This document shows positions 8,835 to 17,002 of a DNA stretch of 64,000 bases, in pieces. Both the position numbers and the translations under genes were made by a program. Numbering within the stretch: position 1 is the stretch's first letter; each line of letters opens with the position of its first letter. Origin of the DNA: an uncultured Pseudomonadota bacterium (lineage in GTDB: Bacteria > Myxococcota_A > UBA796 > SXON01); contig CAITDR010000566.1 of NCBI GenBank assembly GCA_903891165.1, forward strand, positions 21,519 to 85,518, read 5' to 3'. The notes below the pieces were generated by a model that worked only from the letters and a program-made list of their open reading frames with translations, was not told where the DNA came from and ran no database searches.

Positions 8835-9907
8835 GCCAGACTGCTCGGTGGGAGGGCGGTCACCAGCGGCTCGGCAGCATGGCAGGTGGCGGGATCCAAG
8901 GCCACCACCCCCTCCGTGCTGCTGCCGGTGCCAAAGCCGGGACGGATCGCCAACCACAAAAGCCCGTCGGGCCCAAAAGTGGCGTCCGAAACATAGAGGT
9001 TGCCACCCAGGGACTGACTCCGCGTACCGTCGGTCGCGACGCAAGACACATCCCACTGGTAGCCATCGTCGGAGATGACCACCCGGGAGCCGTCTTCCTC
9101 ACTACTTACAAAACCCAGGTTTGCGCCGTAGTCCTCCTCCCTCAAGAGCGGCTCACTCAGCGTGTCGGTGGCGGTGGTGAAGGACTGCACCCAGCCATCC
9201 AGCTCCACCTGCGCGCTGCCCTCGCCAAAGTAGTTGCCGCCGCCAATCAGGAATTGGCCGGGATGGCGGGAGTCCGGGTAGATGCTGGCATTCGGGCTGA
9301 CCTCCCAGTCGGCGATCACCTCCCAGGAGCTGCAGTCCACTTTCAGGAGCCGCCCCAAGCTTTCCGCACGATAGCTGGCGTTCAAGCGGTTCAAAGAAAC
9401 ATAGAGGAAGCCCTCCGGGGAGAGGTAGAGGTCGTCGGCCTCGGGCTCGCCGTCACCATCGTCCCAGGGGCTCAGATCCACCTGACCGGCGGGCTGGCCG
9501 GAAAGACTGTAGAGAGTAAGATAGTTGGCTTCATACAGCGCCACCACGACGCGGTCACCGCAAAAGACCACATCCTGGGGGTTGGTGGCATCACCGGTGC
9601 TGAACTCAGCCTCGGGGCTGCCCAGATCGTCGCCATACATACGCACTGTGTTTTCAGAGGAGCGCCCCAGAACAAACAATTTCCCGTCGGCGGCGGCCAC
9701 GGCGTTGTCGGCAGAGGTCAACAGCACACTGTCGCTCAACTGCCCGGTCCCGTCGTCCCAGAGCGCGAGCGCGCCGGTCTGGTAGTCGGTGGTCGCGATG
9801 GCCAGCTGTGCACCGGCGACCGGACCGCTGTCGTCCTCGGTGGGTGTTTTGGTGGAGTCAGAGTCCGGAACCTTGGGGATACAGGCCAGGAAAGACAGAA
9901 GGATCAT
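8825..9907 (-). CDS. Beta-propeller lipoprotein next to BtuB-like receptor (BtuG-like by context)
   Basis: A 360-residue predicted lipoprotein. MILLSFLAC places the lipidated Cys at residue 9, followed by a D/S/T-rich linker (to about 30). The rest shows propeller-like repeats (AVAAADGKLFVLG, DLYLSPEGFLYVSLN, DATFGPDGLLWLAI). Its ATG overlaps the receptor's stop codon by 4 bases (ATGA), and both lie behind a cobalamin riboswitch. In Bacteroides, BtuG is a surface beta-propeller lipoprotein that binds B12 and sits on BtuB. The same pairing here suggests an analogous, possibly independently derived, capture protein. Homology to BtuG cannot be judged by eye. Confidence 0.82.
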   Translation of the reverse strand: MILLSFLACIPKVPDSDSTKTPTEDDSGPVAGAQLAIATTDYQTGALALWDDGTGQLSDSVLLTSADNAVAAADGKLFVLGRSSENTVRMYGDDLGSPEAEFSTGDATNPQDVVFCGDRVVVALYEANYLTLYSLSGQPAGQVDLSPWDDGDGEPEADDLYLSPEGFLYVSLNRLNASYRAESLGRLLKVDCSSWEVIADWEVSPNASIYPDSRHPGQFLIGGGNYFGEGSAQVELDGWVQSFTTATDTLSEPLLREEDYGANLGFVSSEEDGSRVVISDDGYQWDVSCVATDGTRSQSLGGNLYVSDATFGPDGLLWLAIRPGFGTGSSTEGVVALDPATCHAAEPLVTALPPSSLAWR

Positions 9908-11916
9908 TGGACACTCCGCCCGGTCCAGCGCAGCCCCACCAGGATGGTGCGACCGGGCAGCGGAAAACCGGTGAAATCAGTAAGGGGCTTTACAATCTCA
10001 GGGGACGGTGTGGGACTCAGGGGGTCCCGCGGTACGGCCATCCCACGCACGTCCAGCAGGTTCAGAATTTCCACCTCGAAGGTTGGCATTCCCGGAGCGG
10101 GCTGGCTCTGCAATGCCAGCCCGTGGAGGGGGCGGGGGGCGCTGCGCTGGTAGTTGGCGGGGTCCAGCCAGCTCGCACTGGTCCACGAAAAAGTGTATGT
10201 GAACCTGATCTTTTCTTCCCAGTTCAGGCCCAGGGACTGCGAAAAATCCAGGTCCGGCAGGCCGGGAAGGCTGCGGTTGGCATAGGTGGGGTCGGTCTGC
10301 AGGTTGCGGCTCTGCATCCAGGTCAGGCTGCTTTGGCCCTGGATCCACGGGGAAAAACCGGCCGTCAGGCTCAGCTCCACCGCGCGGATCCAGCCCTGGC
10401 CGATGTTCTGCGCCTGCTGGGTCTGCTGCGAATTCTGCACATAGACGATCAGGTTTTCCGCCCGATTTTCCGACCAGCTTCCGTCTACGGTCAGCCAGGC
10501 CTTTGGCCCGCAGAACTCCGTTCGGAAGCCCAGATCCCAAGCGGTGCCCTGCTCTGGCAGCAGCCGTGTATTCCCGACGATATTCCCCCGGTCCCCGAAA
10601 AGCTCCGAAAAATCCGGCGGACGGAGGTAGCGCCCCACATTGCCCTTCAGGCTCAGCCAAGGAGTCGGGCGTAGCAATAGCCCCATACGTGGAGTGAAGA
10701 CCAGGCTTTGATCCGTACCTTCGGGCGCTACCGGGCTGTCGGAATAGGGTACTTCCCCCAGAAGACGCGCGTCCAGCCACTCACCCTGGACCACCGGAAA
10801 AATGCCGATCTTCCCCTTCCAAAGCCTCAGATCGGCTGCCAAGGCCGCAGCACCCACAAAGCGACTGCGGGTGCCGTCCGCCTCCTCGATCAGCCGGTCA
10901 TAGGGTCGGTAGCTGTCCGCCCGCAGCCGCAGGTTGGCCGTCGCGATCAGCGAGGGCGACACCAGCCCCTTCGCCAGCAATTGCCCACCCAAAGTCTGCG
11001 ACTGGTCGCGACTCCACTGGGCGCCCACCCCGACCTCTCCCGACCGATCATTGAGCTGATCCTGGCGATACACCCACCAGAGATCCGGCTGCAGGCGGAA
11101 CAGGCCCAGCCGCTGGTCGTAGCGCAGGGCCAGCAAATTTCGGTCGGAGGAGAAGGTGGCGTTGATAGCCGGATTTGCGGCGTCACCGGGGAGTTGCTGG
11201 TGGCTGCTGCTGAAGGAATCCAGCAGGCTGAGCGTAAAATTAGGTTTTTCCAGCCGCAGCCGCCCCAGGGTGGAGAGGCGCCGGGTGGCGTTGTGGCTGC
11301 GTGTGCGCATCCGGTCGTCGGCGAGGTTGAACTCGGTGCCCCGGTCGTCAAACCAGCGCCAGTCGCCTTGGGTGGAGAGCCCGTCCACCGAAAGCAGAGC
11401 GTCTACCGGTCCTTTCTGCCCCGCCCACAGCCCTTCTGCATGCAGGCTGTCAAAGGAGCCCACACTCAGGCGCAGGCTCGGCGGGGGCGGAGACTCGGCG
11501 GTGACCAGGTTCACCACCCCTCCCATGGCCGCCGATCCGAAGTCAACCGGGGCGTTCCCCCTCCACAATTCTACACGGGCGAAGCTGAAGGCGGGCAGCT
11601 CGCTCAGGTCCACCACCGAAGCCCCGTCGGGGTTCAGCGGCAGCCCATCCAGAAAAATCTCTACATGCCGCAGGGAGCTTCCCCGGACGCTGAGCGCCGT
11701 AAAGCTGCCCAATCCGCCCAGGCGACGCACCTGCGTCCCGCTGGCCTGGGCCAGCACACTCCCCAGGTCCTGGCCCGGCGGCAGGGTGGGCCCCAGGCCC
11801 AGCACCGTCACCGCTCCGGCGGTCTGCCCTGGATCGGGCCCGGCCGCCTGCACCACAACTTCGTCGCCCGGCTCAGCCGGGGCGGCGATTGCAGCGAAGA
11901 TCCAGAACAGGTGCAC
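9904..11916 (-). CDS. btuB: TonB-dependent outer membrane receptor, BtuB-like
   Basis: A 670-residue outer membrane receptor. After a short signal (MHLFWIFAAIAAPA) comes a TonB-box-like segment (GDEVVVQA) and a plug domain (about 35-135) with LSVRGSSLRHVEIFLDG and GSAAMGGVVNLVT, typical of vitamin B12 and siderophore receptors. The rest is a 22-strand-type barrel. Translation begins at GTG; no strong ribosome site is visible. The cobalamin riboswitch 77 bases upstream makes corrinoid uptake the likely role, with repression when B12 is plentiful. The barrel normally ends in an aromatic residue; here the equivalent LRW is followed by TGRSVQ, where the gene overlaps its neighbour. Confidence 0.9.
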   Translation of the reverse strand: MHLFWIFAAIAAPAEPGDEVVVQAAGPDPGQTAGAVTVLGLGPTLPPGQDLGSVLAQASGTQVRRLGGLGSFTALSVRGSSLRHVEIFLDGLPLNPDGASVVDLSELPAFSFARVELWRGNAPVDFGSAAMGGVVNLVTAESPPPPSLRLSVGSFDSLHAEGLWAGQKGPVDALLSVDGLSTQGDWRWFDDRGTEFNLADDRMRTRSHNATRRLSTLGRLRLEKPNFTLSLLDSFSSSHQQLPGDAANPAINATFSSDRNLLALRYDQRLGLFRLQPDLWWVYRQDQLNDRSGEVGVGAQWSRDQSQTLGGQLLAKGLVSPSLIATANLRLRADSYRPYDRLIEEADGTRSRFVGAAALAADLRLWKGKIGIFPVVQGEWLDARLLGEVPYSDSPVAPEGTDQSLVFTPRMGLLLRPTPWLSLKGNVGRYLRPPDFSELFGDRGNIVGNTRLLPEQGTAWDLGFRTEFCGPKAWLTVDGSWSENRAENLIVYVQNSQQTQQAQNIGQGWIRAVELSLTAGFSPWIQGQSSLTWMQSRNLQTDPTYANRSLPGLPDLDFSQSLGLNWEEKIRFTYTFSWTSASWLDPANYQRSAPRPLHGLALQSQPAPGMPTFEVEILNLLDVRGMAVPRDPLSPTPSPEIVKPLTDFTGFPLPGRTILVGLRWTGRSVQ

Positions 11917-11955
11917 AGGCTCTCAGGCGGAAAGAGAGCGTACACCAGGGGCGCA

Positions 11956-11975
11956 CACTGTCCTCCCCGACAGTG
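11956..11975 (-). promoter_or_regulatory. Possible expression-platform hairpin of the B12 riboswitch
   Basis: On the minus strand CACTGTC, a six-base loop GGGGAG and GACAGTG form a 7-bp hairpin between the aptamer and the receptor start codon. No T-tract follows, so it is not an intrinsic terminator. The loop resembles a ribosome-binding sequence but lies about 45 bases from the GTG. It may be part of the switching structure; the alternative fold is not worked out. Confidence 0.4.
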
Positions 11976-11992
11976 GGTTAATGAGCCTTAAA

Positions 11993-12170
11993 GGCCGGTC
12001 TCCTGGCTTCCGGATCAACCGTCTCTCCGTTCCCTTCCCGGCCGAAGCCAGTGGGGGGTGTTCAAAAACACCCAGGCGGAGGACGTACCCGGCTACAGTG
12101 GCGGGGGCCGCGCCGGATTTTAACCGGCTTCCCGTTTCACCCGCGCCGAAACGCGGGCACCTTCAAGGTA
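11993..12170 (-). promoter_or_regulatory. Cobalamin (B12) riboswitch
   Basis: Read on the minus strand, the conserved aptamer blocks appear in order: GGTGAAACGGGAAGCCGGT, then AAAATCCGGCGCGG, then CCCCCGCCACTGTAG (B12 box near 12096-12110), then CACTGGCTTCGGCCGGGAAGG, and finally GGAAGCCAGGAGACC at the 3' end. These match the cobalamin class closely in sequence and spacing. It lies between a predicted promoter (12196-12224) and the BtuB-like receptor gene, so adenosylcobalamin or a related corrinoid should turn the four-gene operon down. Confidence 0.95.
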
Positions 12171-12195
12171 CAGAGGGCATGCAAAGAGCATTTGA

Positions 12196-12224
12196 GGTCT
12201 ATGCCTGCAGACTGCTCCTGTCAA
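12196..12224 (-). promoter_or_regulatory. Candidate sigma-70 promoter for the riboswitch operon
   Basis: The minus strand has TTGACA (12224-12219), a 17-base spacer and TAGACC (12201-12196). The -35 is perfect and the -10 is weak. The expected start near 12189 lies just ahead of the riboswitch aptamer. The stretch 12171-12284 holds nothing else that I recognise. Confidence 0.45.
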
Positions 12225-12284
12225 AAGGCAAGGGCCTGCCTGCGGCCCTTCCTCCACGTCCTGTAGCCCTTCCCGCAGCCTTCC

Positions 12285-13100
12285 TCAGTTCGTCGCTTCC
12301 ACCGTCAGCGCCACCCGGTCTTCGATGGTGCTGCTCTTGAAGTAGCGGTTGTCATACCACTGGTAGTCATTGATCCCGAAGTACATCGTGCCATTTTCGG
12401 GCGCGGTGTAGGTCAGCTCTGCACCGGCGGGCATGATCACCTCCACCCCGGCATCGGTCACAAATTTGACCAGCAACGTACCCGCAAAACAACGCTCGTG
12501 CGCGTTGCAGGGGTACTGAGGATCCGATGCGATCACCGCAGGATCTCCGTCCACCGTGATCCAGGGACCGTTCTCTACCACGCGGTATTTGTCCTGGGTG
12601 GCGCTGACCCGTACTTTGTTCCCCTTGCACATATGGATTGGTTGCTGCCAGCCCACACCCACATCCAGGTAGTTGAACAGCTGCCCGCCGAAGGGCTTGG
12701 TGCAGTCCCCTTTGGTGAGGGCCGGGGGCAGGGCACGAAGGTAGCTCACCCAGGGCTCCAGGTCCCCGCTCCGGCGGAAGGCCTTACACTGCTCCAGGTT
12801 GCCCTGGGCCACGCTGTCGATCATGGTGGGCTTGGAGAGCAGAACGTTCTCCAGATCCTCGATGATCCGGGAGTCGATGACGATGTTCTCGTCCTTCCCG
12901 CCGGTCCATTGGTTCTTGAGTTCGGTCAGGATTGCACCACGCTCCATACGACGATCTCCCTCGTTCATCGCCGAGAGATCCTTCGGGAAGTAGCAGTCTC
13001 CACTCCAACCTTCTTCGCGCGCCCAGCCCACGGGGGGAGGGGGAGGGGCCTTGGGCTTCTTGGCCTCGGCCATCGACGCCATCAGCAGAACGGTCAGCAT
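12285..13100 (-). CDS. Secreted protein of unknown function
   Basis: A 271-residue predicted exported protein with signal peptide MLTVLLMASMAEA and then KKPKAPPPPP. The mature part has about six scattered cysteines and a beta-rich C-terminal half (MPAGAELTYTAPENGTMYFGIND), which resembles a galactose-binding or LecA-like fold; that is a guess. I chose the ATG at 13100, which has GAGG seven bases upstream and follows the previous stop by 13 bases. An in-frame ATG at 13124 would overlap that gene. It is probably co-transcribed with the upstream secreted protein. No family recognised. Confidence 0.78.
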   Translation of the reverse strand: MLTVLLMASMAEAKKPKAPPPPPVGWAREEGWSGDCYFPKDLSAMNEGDRRMERGAILTELKNQWTGGKDENIVIDSRIIEDLENVLLSKPTMIDSVAQGNLEQCKAFRRSGDLEPWVSYLRALPPALTKGDCTKPFGGQLFNYLDVGVGWQQPIHMCKGNKVRVSATQDKYRVVENGPWITVDGDPAVIASDPQYPCNAHERCFAGTLLVKFVTDAGVEVIMPAGAELTYTAPENGTMYFGINDYQWYDNRYFKSSTIEDRVALTVEATN

Positions 13101-13113
13101 GATAAACCTCGTT

Positions 13114-14253
13114 TCAAAGTACAATCTGGTCTTCGTCGATCCGCTTCAGCTTGACACCGCTGAAGCTCTTTTCTACGGCCTTCAGCTCCTCGTCCACCCA
13201 GGCCTTGAAGGCGGCGGCATCTTTGAAAGGAGCGGGGGAGCTGCGATATTCCACCTTACCGGTGCCCTTGCAGCGGGAGGCCGTGCCCAGGTTGAAGTGG
13301 GTCTCCACCGAGGGCTTGACCCGCTCCTGCACCTGGTCGGGCCAGCTACGGCCGGGCTCGGCGATCTGGGCAACGTGGACTTCCACCTTTACATCCCCGT
13401 TTTTGCAGGTCGCGCTGTCCACGACGATCAGGCCATAGAGCAGGGTCCCGTTGGCCTGAGCCACCGTCTTGTAGCGAATTCCCGCCAGGGCGTCGGCCTC
13501 GGCCTCGGCACCCCAGCCGCCCAGGGTGATACGCGCCTGGTTGACGGCCTGCTCGGGAAGACGAGGAGCCAGCTCTACAATTGCGGCGATCGCAGCCCTG
13601 CGGGCCTCGGCATCGCTGCCCGCGGCATCGGCAAAGGCGCTGACCACGTTGGTGGCCACTTCGGGATCGGTCTCCTTCTCCAGCATAGAACGCAGGAAGG
13701 GAATTGCGTTCTTCCCCAGGTTCTGCGAGAAGATTCCCAGGATGCTGTAGTAGCGGGCACGATCGGCGCCGCGTGTGGCCAGGGCTGCCCGCAGCAGCTC
13801 CTGAACGCCCGGATCCCGGCACGAAGCGAGGCCGGTATACCAGCCCTCGGCCCAGAATTTATCGCCGACTTCCTTGGCAGTTCCCGTAAAGAAGGCGGGC
13901 ACACCGGTCTTGTCGCAGGAGGCGCCGAGCATCTTGATGGCCGAGCTGCGCTCGTCCGGCTCGCGGGTCAGTACCCAACTACGCACGGCCTCGGGAGCGC
14001 CGATAGAAATCGCTGCGATCAACGCTGCATCTCCGCCTTCCCCGCTCAGGATCTTCTTGAAGGCGGTGGGTGCAAAAGCCTTGGCAGCCGCCGGGTCACA
14101 GGCTGCCATTTCCGCAAAAACCTTGCCCGAGCCAGCAGGACTGGCGGCGTCGAAGCTGGCGGTGAGCGCCTTCATGTCACAGGTGGCGGCATGGGCACTC
14201 AAAAGCAGGGACAAGAGCATGACAACTCCGCAGGAAATCGCAATGTAGCGCAT
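13114..14253 (-). CDS. Secreted helical-repeat (HEAT-like) protein of unknown function
   Basis: A 379-residue exported protein. The signal peptide (MRYIAISCGVVMLLSLLLSAHA) is followed by about 220 residues of alanine-rich helical pairs (ALIAAISIGAPEAVRSWVL, IPFLRSMLEKETDPEVATNVV) reminiscent of HEAT repeats. A smaller C-terminal region (about 255-379) has paired cysteines (ATCKNGDV, ASRCKGTG). It is divergent from the gene at 14309, whose start is only 56 bases away, so the two promoters share a short region. The gene 13 bases downstream is also secreted and likely works with it. Function not recognised. Confidence 0.8.
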   Translation of the reverse strand: MRYIAISCGVVMLLSLLLSAHAATCDMKALTASFDAASPAGSGKVFAEMAACDPAAAKAFAPTAFKKILSGEGGDAALIAAISIGAPEAVRSWVLTREPDERSSAIKMLGASCDKTGVPAFFTGTAKEVGDKFWAEGWYTGLASCRDPGVQELLRAALATRGADRARYYSILGIFSQNLGKNAIPFLRSMLEKETDPEVATNVVSAFADAAGSDAEARRAAIAAIVELAPRLPEQAVNQARITLGGWGAEAEADALAGIRYKTVAQANGTLLYGLIVVDSATCKNGDVKVEVHVAQIAEPGRSWPDQVQERVKPSVETHFNLGTASRCKGTGKVEYRSSPAPFKDAAAFKAWVDEELKAVEKSFSGVKLKRIDEDQIVL

Positions 14254-14296
14254 CGAGAGCTACAGCGCCCGGCTCCCTTCTGCGCCCCGAGCAGGC

Positions 14297-14302
14297 TACA
14301 AT
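14297..14302 (+). promoter_or_regulatory. -10-like TACAAT giving a leaderless GTG start
   Basis: TACAAT ends six bases before the GTG at 14309, with no ribosome-binding sequence between. The position +7 from the -10 box is the G of the start codon. No convincing -35 is seen. Confidence 0.55.
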
Positions 14303-14308
14303 AGCTCC

Positions 14309-14749
14309 GTGTCTGAACCCGCAGCGCTCCCCGATCTTCCCCGCCTCGTCCGGCTGATCAAGCTGACCTTGGCGTTTAATGTGTTTTTATTGATCTCAAA
14401 TGCAGGAACGCTCTACGCGCTCCTGGTCTTTGTGATCAACGAGCCCGCCGATGTGGCGGGGGTGGACCCCTTCGAAAAGGATACCCCGGAGGACCCGGCG
14501 GACAAGGAAAAGGCGGATCCCCGCCAGGAGATGAAGGAGTTCTTTGATCGCTGTACCGATCTGCTGGACCGGGCGGCGCGCAAACATGGGGGCAACCCCA
14601 CCGATGTCATTCCCAGCCGGGAGATGATGGAAAAGGCGATTGAAACCCGTACGATTCACTCCGACGAGAGCCAGGAGGTGATGCAGAAGCTGCGGGAAGG
14701 TTTCGACTACTACAACCTGGACTGGCCTGCGGTGATTCCGGAGCGTTGA
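14309..14749 (+). CDS. Small membrane-anchored protein of unknown function
   Basis: A 146-residue protein. A short cytoplasmic N-terminus is followed by one transmembrane helix (about 17-43, LAFNVFLLISNAGTLYALLVFVI), then a charged, mostly helical domain (about 44-146) with an acidic start (DPFEKDTPEDPADKEKAD). The GTG start is supported by the leaderless -10 box six bases upstream. Its TGA stop overlaps the next gene's ATG (TGATG), so the two are translationally coupled. No family recognised. Confidence 0.75.
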   Translation: MSEPAALPDLPRLVRLIKLTLAFNVFLLISNAGTLYALLVFVINEPADVAGVDPFEKDTPEDPADKEKADPRQEMKEFFDRCTDLLDRAARKHGGNPTDVIPSREMMEKAIETRTIHSDESQEVMQKLREGFDYYNLDWPAVIPER

Positions 14750-16023
14750 TGTATCTATTTTTGTCCATCGCACTGGCGCAGAGTCCCGGGGATGGCCTGC
14801 TTCCCACCCCACCGGATCAGGGAACCCTGGTTCCTCCTTCGGAAACTGAGGGGCACCCCAACATGGCCCCAGCGGGAGAGCCCGGAAACCCGGCCCTGGC
14901 CGTGCAGGGGGAGCCCGGTGGCCCGCCCATGCCCGACGGCACGGCGTTGGCGCCTTCGGAGCGGCGGCCGATGGTGGTGCGCCTGGAGGATCCCTATTCC
15001 CGCTTCGTCGGGACCCCTGTGGTGAAAATCCAGCAGGGAAGCCAGGCAATCACCTATGACCTGATAGACACCGGCACCGGCCCGGACGCCCGTGCCGGAG
15101 ACCACCTTTTTGCGGCCTTGGCATCGGTGGATCCCAACGCGCCCTTTGAGCTTTCGCTCTATGCAGACAAAGCCGAAGGGGATCCGGTAAAAAGTGGGCA
15201 GGTTACGCTGGATTCTGCTGAAAAATCCCTACAAGCGGTGTTCCGTATGGGCGCCGGGGGCGTGGAGATCGATACCCGACCCGATCCGCCGCCGCTGGAC
15301 GCGCCGCCCGAAGATCCCAGCCTTCAGGCTCCCGATAAGCCCAAAGTGGACGGTCCCCAGGCACCCGAGCCCGACCACACACCGCTGGTGGGTGCGCGTA
15401 AGGTAACCGAAGAAGCCCCTTTTCAGCTCAATTTTTTGCTGCTTGGTGCGGTGGTTCTGGGGCTGGCGGGCCTGTGGTGGGGCCTGCGCCGGTGGATGGC
15501 CTGGCGCCTGCTTCTGGCCCCCGCATCGCGACCGATGCAGTTGTTTGGTGTGGTTTTACCGGTGAAGGGGGCGGTAGCCTGGGTTGTGCCTGATGATCTG
15601 GTGGAGGAGGTGATGGCCAGCGTGGTGGAGGAGCTGGCGACCCAGGCGGGTGTGCTGCTGTTGGCGCGGCGGGCGGCCGAGGGGCTGCGCTGTGGGCATG
15701 TATGGCAACTTCGCAGGTTGCGGCCCGAACCGGGACAGGTCGTGCGTGCCTGCAAGGTGGCGGGCGCGCGGGTGCTGGTGCTGGAGGGCCCCGAGGCCAT
15801 TGAGGCGCCCCTGGCCGACGAAGGCCCGGCCGCGGTGGTGGAGGAGCTGGTGCCTCTGCTGCGGGTGCCCGCACTGGTGATTCTGCGTCCGAACGAACCC
15901 ATTCCCAAGGGAGTGGAAGTAACTCCATTTCTTCGATCGGGAGAGGAGCTGGTGGGCGGAGGAAAGAGTCTGGTGCGGCAGGACGGGCGCTGGCGGGTGG
16001 CGGCACTCAGCGAGACACAATGA
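14749..16023 (+). CDS. Single-pass membrane protein with extracytoplasmic beta domain
   Basis: A 424-residue protein. A short signal peptide (MYLFLSIALAQ) and Pro/Gly-rich linker lead to a beta-rich segment containing LIDTGTGPDARAGDHLFAAL (about 105-125), like the 'DDGxxGDAxAGDGxF' motif of choice-of-anchor X domains. A transmembrane helix (about 225-243) is followed by a cytoplasmic C-terminal domain of about 180 residues rich in Val, Ala and Leu. It is coupled to genes on both sides (TGATG in front, ATGA behind). The pairing with a metallophosphoesterase is consistent but gives no clear function. Confidence 0.8.
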   Translation: MYLFLSIALAQSPGDGLLPTPPDQGTLVPPSETEGHPNMAPAGEPGNPALAVQGEPGGPPMPDGTALAPSERRPMVVRLEDPYSRFVGTPVVKIQQGSQAITYDLIDTGTGPDARAGDHLFAALASVDPNAPFELSLYADKAEGDPVKSGQVTLDSAEKSLQAVFRMGAGGVEIDTRPDPPPLDAPPEDPSLQAPDKPKVDGPQAPEPDHTPLVGARKVTEEAPFQLNFLLLGAVVLGLAGLWWGLRRWMAWRLLLAPASRPMQLFGVVLPVKGAVAWVVPDDLVEEVMASVVEELATQAGVLLLARRAAEGLRCGHVWQLRRLRPEPGQVVRACKVAGARVLVLEGPEAIEAPLADEGPAAVVEELVPLLRVPALVILRPNEPIPKGVEVTPFLRSGEELVGGGKSLVRQDGRWRVAALSETQ

Positions 16024-16898
16024 GCCTTTCGCAGCGGCTCTATTTTGTGCGGGGGGTGATGCGTGCGGTGCGGCGTGGCGACATGTTTCCCGCATCGGGG
16101 CGGGTGGCCGCGCAGGCCGCACCGGGGGGGAGCGAAGATCCCGTGGCCCCTCCGGCGGGAAATGAGATCAACGCGCTGGGTGTCAGCCGACATCGCTTCC
16201 CAATGGCCGGGTTGAAGGAAGAGATCTCGGTGCTCCACCTGTCGGACGTACATCTTCGCGAAGCCGACGATAATCTGCAGAAGCTGGTGGCCTTGATCGG
16301 CACCCTGTCCCCCGATCTGCTTGTGTTGACCGGCGACATCCTGATGCGCGGCTGGAAGGACGCGGCCGTGGATCTTTTTCTGAAAAGTCTGCCCAAGGCG
16401 CGGCTGGGAAGCTACGCCGTGATGGGCAATTGGGAGTACTGGGCGGGGGCACCCGAACGATTCTGGGAGGCGACGCTGGCCCGCTACGGGATCAAGCTGC
16501 TCTACAACCAGAGTGTGGACCTCGGCGCCCTGCAGATCGTGGGTACCGACGACTGGTTGGCGGGGATTCCCGACGTGGATCGCAGTTTTTCAAAAGTTGA
16601 CCCGTCAAGACCTGTGCTGGTTCTGACGCACTCTCCAGGTATTTTCCCGCAGGTGATCCGGCCGGGGGTGCGGCTGGTGCTGGCCGGGCACACCCACGGC
16701 GGCCAGGTGCGCTTGCCGGGTGTGGGTCCCCTTTTTCTGCCGAAGGGCAGCGGGGACTACCCCTGGGCCTGGTACCAGCAGGAGGGCGTCTGGCTTTTTG
16801 TCAACCGTGGTATAGGCTGGAGTGTGGCGCCGGTGCGGTGGCGGGCTCCCCCTGAGCTGGCCTGGATCACGCTCTTGGCCGATCCCGCCGCCCTGTAG
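16020..16898 (+). CDS. Metallophosphoesterase, YkuE/YaeI-like
   Basis: A 292-residue calcineurin-like phosphoesterase. Metal-binding motifs are in order: LSDVH (D76, H78), TGD (D106), GNWE (N137), LTHSP (H204) and GHTHGGQ (H224, H226). The block that normally reads GNHD/E, whose His acts in catalysis, has Trp (GNWEYW), so activity may be altered or the protein may belong to a natural GNWE subgroup. Relatives cleave phosphoesters such as UDP-diacylglucosamine or phospholipids at the membrane. The N-terminal 65 residues are poorly conserved and lack an obvious signal. It overlaps the preceding gene by 4 bases. Confidence 0.87.
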   Translation: MSLSQRLYFVRGVMRAVRRGDMFPASGRVAAQAAPGGSEDPVAPPAGNEINALGVSRHRFPMAGLKEEISVLHLSDVHLREADDNLQKLVALIGTLSPDLLVLTGDILMRGWKDAAVDLFLKSLPKARLGSYAVMGNWEYWAGAPERFWEATLARYGIKLLYNQSVDLGALQIVGTDDWLAGIPDVDRSFSKVDPSRPVLVLTHSPGIFPQVIRPGVRLVLAGHTHGGQVRLPGVGPLFLPKGSGDYPWAWYQQEGVWLFVNRGIGWSVAPVRWRAPPELAWITLLADPAAL

Positions 16899-17002
16899 CC
16901 CTGGCCCATCGCCCCACACCGCGAAGCAGGCTACCAGTCCGGCGCCTTTCCCGGCTTGTGCTTGCCCCCCGGCGAAGCCTTCTATATCCTACGAGCAAAG
17001 CC

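Noticed and set aside
10708-12340. Long plus-strand frames (427 and 394 residues) opposite the receptor gene and riboswitch
   Set aside because: The receptor has clear plug and barrel motifs and the riboswitch is unmistakable on the minus strand; the plus frames have no recognisable domain.
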